DNA of 64,000 nucleotides from positions 124,001 to 188,000 of the forward strand of contig NZ_NESH01000005.1 in assembly GCF_003063355.1 (NCBI RefSeq), given 5' to 3'. The notes under the pieces were generated by a model. The model did not search any database. It was not told the origin of the DNA and saw nothing but the letters and a program-made list of their open reading frames with translations. Below, piece by piece: positions 62,407 through 64,000 of this stretch. The number at the start of each line of letters is the position of its first letter. Positions within the stretch are counted from its first letter, which is position 1. The stretch comes from Limnohabitans sp. Bal53. Its GTDB lineage: Bacteria; Pseudomonadota; Gammaproteobacteria; Burkholderiales; Burkholderiaceae_C. A program made the translations under genes and the position numbers.

Positions 62407-64000
62407 TCAATCACGCCGTAAGGTGAATATCAAGTCCAGCGCACTTTGCTCTCCAGCTTGTGCCCGCAGAGTCAGGCGGCGCGAGAGGTCGTAAAAAATG
62501 TACAAACTGCCAAAAGCGCCACTCAGGCTGGTTTCATAGGCCAGGTAAAAGTCTTTGGACAAGCGTTTGCCCAGGGTCAAGGCCGCGCCCGTGGCGGTGG
62601 CGTCCGAGCGGCTGCCACTGGCCAGCGAGATTTCGTCCAGCCCCAGGCTGCTGGCCAACTCGCCGCTGAGGCTTTTGCCGTTGCCGCTGAACAGGGCGAC
62701 GGCGGCTTGTTGCAACACGACCGATTCGGCACCGCCGTTGGCCGCTGAGCGGCCCAGCACCAGCCAGGCGAGTTTGTCGGCATCGGGCAAGTCTGGGTCG
62801 GCATACAAACGGATGCGTGGCAGCAAAGCGGTGCCCGTGATTTGCACGCCCACGTTTTGGGGCAGGTTGGGCCGCAGCGCAATGATGTCCAGACTGGGGT
62901 TGTCATAAGGGCCCGTGAAGCGCAGCACACCGGTCTCGATGTTCAGCTGCTGGCCATAGGCTTTGTAGCGACCGCCCTCGGTGCGTAACTGTCCGTTCAG
63001 GCGTGGCAGGCCCCGCGTGGATGCGTTGCTGATCAGTTCCACCTGACCGCTCAAACGGGTCACAAGACCCTGACCTTGAAGTTGAAAGTCAGACCCCAGA
63101 TGGAGCATCACGCGCACATCCGGAACGCCCAACCATGAGCGAGTGGGCGCATTGGGGTCAGGTGGGGCACTGAGCATATTCAGGTTCAGCTCGCCCATCC
63201 CTGGACGGAACACCACCACATCGTCGCCCAGACTTGGCGTGCTGTCGTCGGGCAAGATGAACAGGGCTTGGTCGGCTTTAAGGCTACCGCGCAGCAGCAA
63301 TTGGCCTTGTGCCATGCGTGCTGTCAGATCACCCGACACACTCAATCGACGATCGGCCCGGTTGCTCACGCGCAGGTTTTTGGCCTCGATCTGCAAGGCC
63401 AAATCAGCTTTGCGCAATGGGTTGTTGAGGCTGTTGGATGAGGCACCCGGTGCCGCATTGAATTGAATCTGTCCCCGAGCCTGGAGTTCTCCCCCTTGTG
63501 CGCCGGCCCCGCGCAGGCTCAAGCGCTCCAGCACCAAGCTTTGGCCCTGCAGGCGCGCCAGCATTTGCCCTTGGCTGAATTCGAGGCCTTGCACGGCAGA
63601 ACGCGCAGCGAGTTGATCTGCCTGCAAGCGTCCCTGCCATTGGGGTTGGCCGCGCGTGCCGCTCAGCACCAGGTCTGCATCCAGCGTGCCTTGCACACGC
63701 CAGCCGGGCGGGGCCAGCACCGACCACGCCCCGATCTGCGGTAAGTTGGCTTTGACGCTGCCGCTCACAGGCGCCTGCTCGGCCCATTGCCAGCCGTCAG
63801 CGGTTCGACGCAATTGGCTTTTCAGCTGGGCCTGGGCTTGGCCCATTTTGGCGCTGTCCCAGTTCAACTCTGTGAGCATTTGCTCGTTTTGTACCTGCAA
63901 GAAGACCTTGGCCTGGCGCAATCCTGCTGCCGTGCTTTGGCCTGATGCGCTGTCGGTCTGGATGCGCAAATCGCCTTGGCTGCGCTCAGCCGTCACGCTC
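62407..64000 (-). CDS. tamB: TamB-like translocation and assembly module protein (5' end outside window)
   Basis: The minus-strand frame is open to the right edge, so only the C-terminal 530 or so residues are seen. The end contains the TamB domain: repeated beta-rich segments, then GVQITGTALLPRIRLYADPDLPDADKLAWLVLGR and LGKRLSKDFYLAYETSLSGAFGSLYIFYDLSRRLTLRAQAG. TamB spans the periplasm and, with TamA, supports outer-membrane assembly and lipid transport. Full TamB proteins exceed 1200 residues. The apparent GTG at 63996 is not the true start. Confidence 0.92.
   Translation of the reverse strand, partial: SVTAERSQGDLRIQTDSASGQSTAAGLRQAKVFLQVQNEQMLTELNWDSAKMGQAQAQLKSQLRRTADGWQWAEQAPVSGSVKANLPQIGAWSVLAPPGWRVQGTLDADLVLSGTRGQPQWQGRLQADQLAARSAVQGLEFSQGQMLARLQGQSLVLERLSLRGAGAQGGELQARGQIQFNAAPGASSNSLNNPLRKADLALQIEAKNLRVSNRADRRLSVSGDLTARMAQGQLLLRGSLKADQALFILPDDSTPSLGDDVVVFRPGMGELNLNMLSAPPDPNAPTRSWLGVPDVRVMLHLGSDFQLQGQGLVTRLSGQVELISNASTRGLPRLNGQLRTEGGRYKAYGQQLNIETGVLRFTGPYDNPSLDIIALRPNLPQNVGVQITGTALLPRIRLYADPDLPDADKLAWLVLGRSAANGGAESVVLQQAAVALFSGNGKSLSGELASSLGLDEISLASGSRSDATATGAALTLGKRLSKDFYLAYETSLSGAFGSLYIFYDLSRRLTLRAQAGEQSALDLIFTLRRD

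Overview
The window looks like chromosomal DNA of a betaproteobacterium, most likely Burkholderiales and close to Comamonadaceae. It is GC-rich and its genes are densely packed with almost no mobile DNA. The protein set (form IA RuBisCO with cbbQO, a soxCDYZAXB cluster, DUF3422, ATGA-coupled operons) fits a facultative chemolithoautotroph that oxidises reduced sulfur compounds and fixes CO2 by the Calvin cycle. The family-level placement is inference; no marker gene was compared.

Layout. 1-7332: two tandem LysR regulators (the first cut by the window edge) divergent from cbbL-cbbS-cbbQ-cbbO and a small unknown gene. 7369-8229: a TonB-like protein. 8318-12640: a sulfur-detoxification module of periplasmic rhodanese, peroxiredoxin, persulfide dioxygenase, DUF3817 protein and SulP transporter. 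12887-18503 (minus): a methyltransferase, then a cytochrome bd operon, globin-cydP-cydA-cydB-cydX-ybgE-hydrolase, including two genes under 65 codons. 18724-20001 (minus): a DsrE-like protein, an unknown periplasmic protein and a truncated ZIP transporter, divergent from a sigma-54 activator of FisR type (20143-21450). 21461-22762: DUF3422. 22892-28091 (minus): a five-gene operon of flavocytochrome c sulfide dehydrogenase genes with two bd-like membrane proteins, one carrying a fused c-type cytochrome. 28376-38034: a complete Calvin-cycle operon cbbY-E-F-P-T-Z-G-K-A ending in a terminator. 38178-41036: a methyltransferase, an Rrf2 regulator, a MerR-type regulator and a Coq7-like protein. 41187-42800: rhodanese lipoprotein, AhpD-like, OsmC-like (apparent frameshift) and a CsoR-family repressor. 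42946-49772: an ArsR repressor divergent from an RND efflux operon that also encodes a DUF2892 membrane protein and a rhodanese. 49931-52771: two small cytochromes c, a DUF302 lipoprotein and a FadL-type channel. 52906-60917: sox cluster soxR-C-D-Y-Z-A-X-B plus a SoxH-like metallo-beta-lactamase. 60962-61036: tRNA-Arg. 61149-64000: a RodZ-like protein and the C-terminal part of TamB.

How it fits together. Thiosulfate (Sox) and sulfide (FccAB-like) oxidation would feed electrons through several c-type cytochromes. The carbon from two cbb operons would be the sink. Persulfide dioxygenase, rhodanese and SulP would handle sulfane sulfur, sulfite and sulfate.

The most striking regulatory result is a shared motif, CTGTCA-N4-TG-R-C-R-GTC. 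It lies about 63 bp upstream of sigma-54-like promoters in front of three minus-strand operons: globin/cytochrome bd, DsrE, and fcc/bd-like. The only sigma-54 activator in the window has the three-cysteine spacing of the sulfane-sulfur sensor FisR. This predicts one sulfur-sensing regulon that joins sulfide oxidation to a sulfide-tolerant oxidase. Separately, two CsoR/CstR-like operators precede the persulfide dioxygenase operon and the DUF302-FadL operon, and a CsoR-family repressor with three cysteines is encoded in the window.
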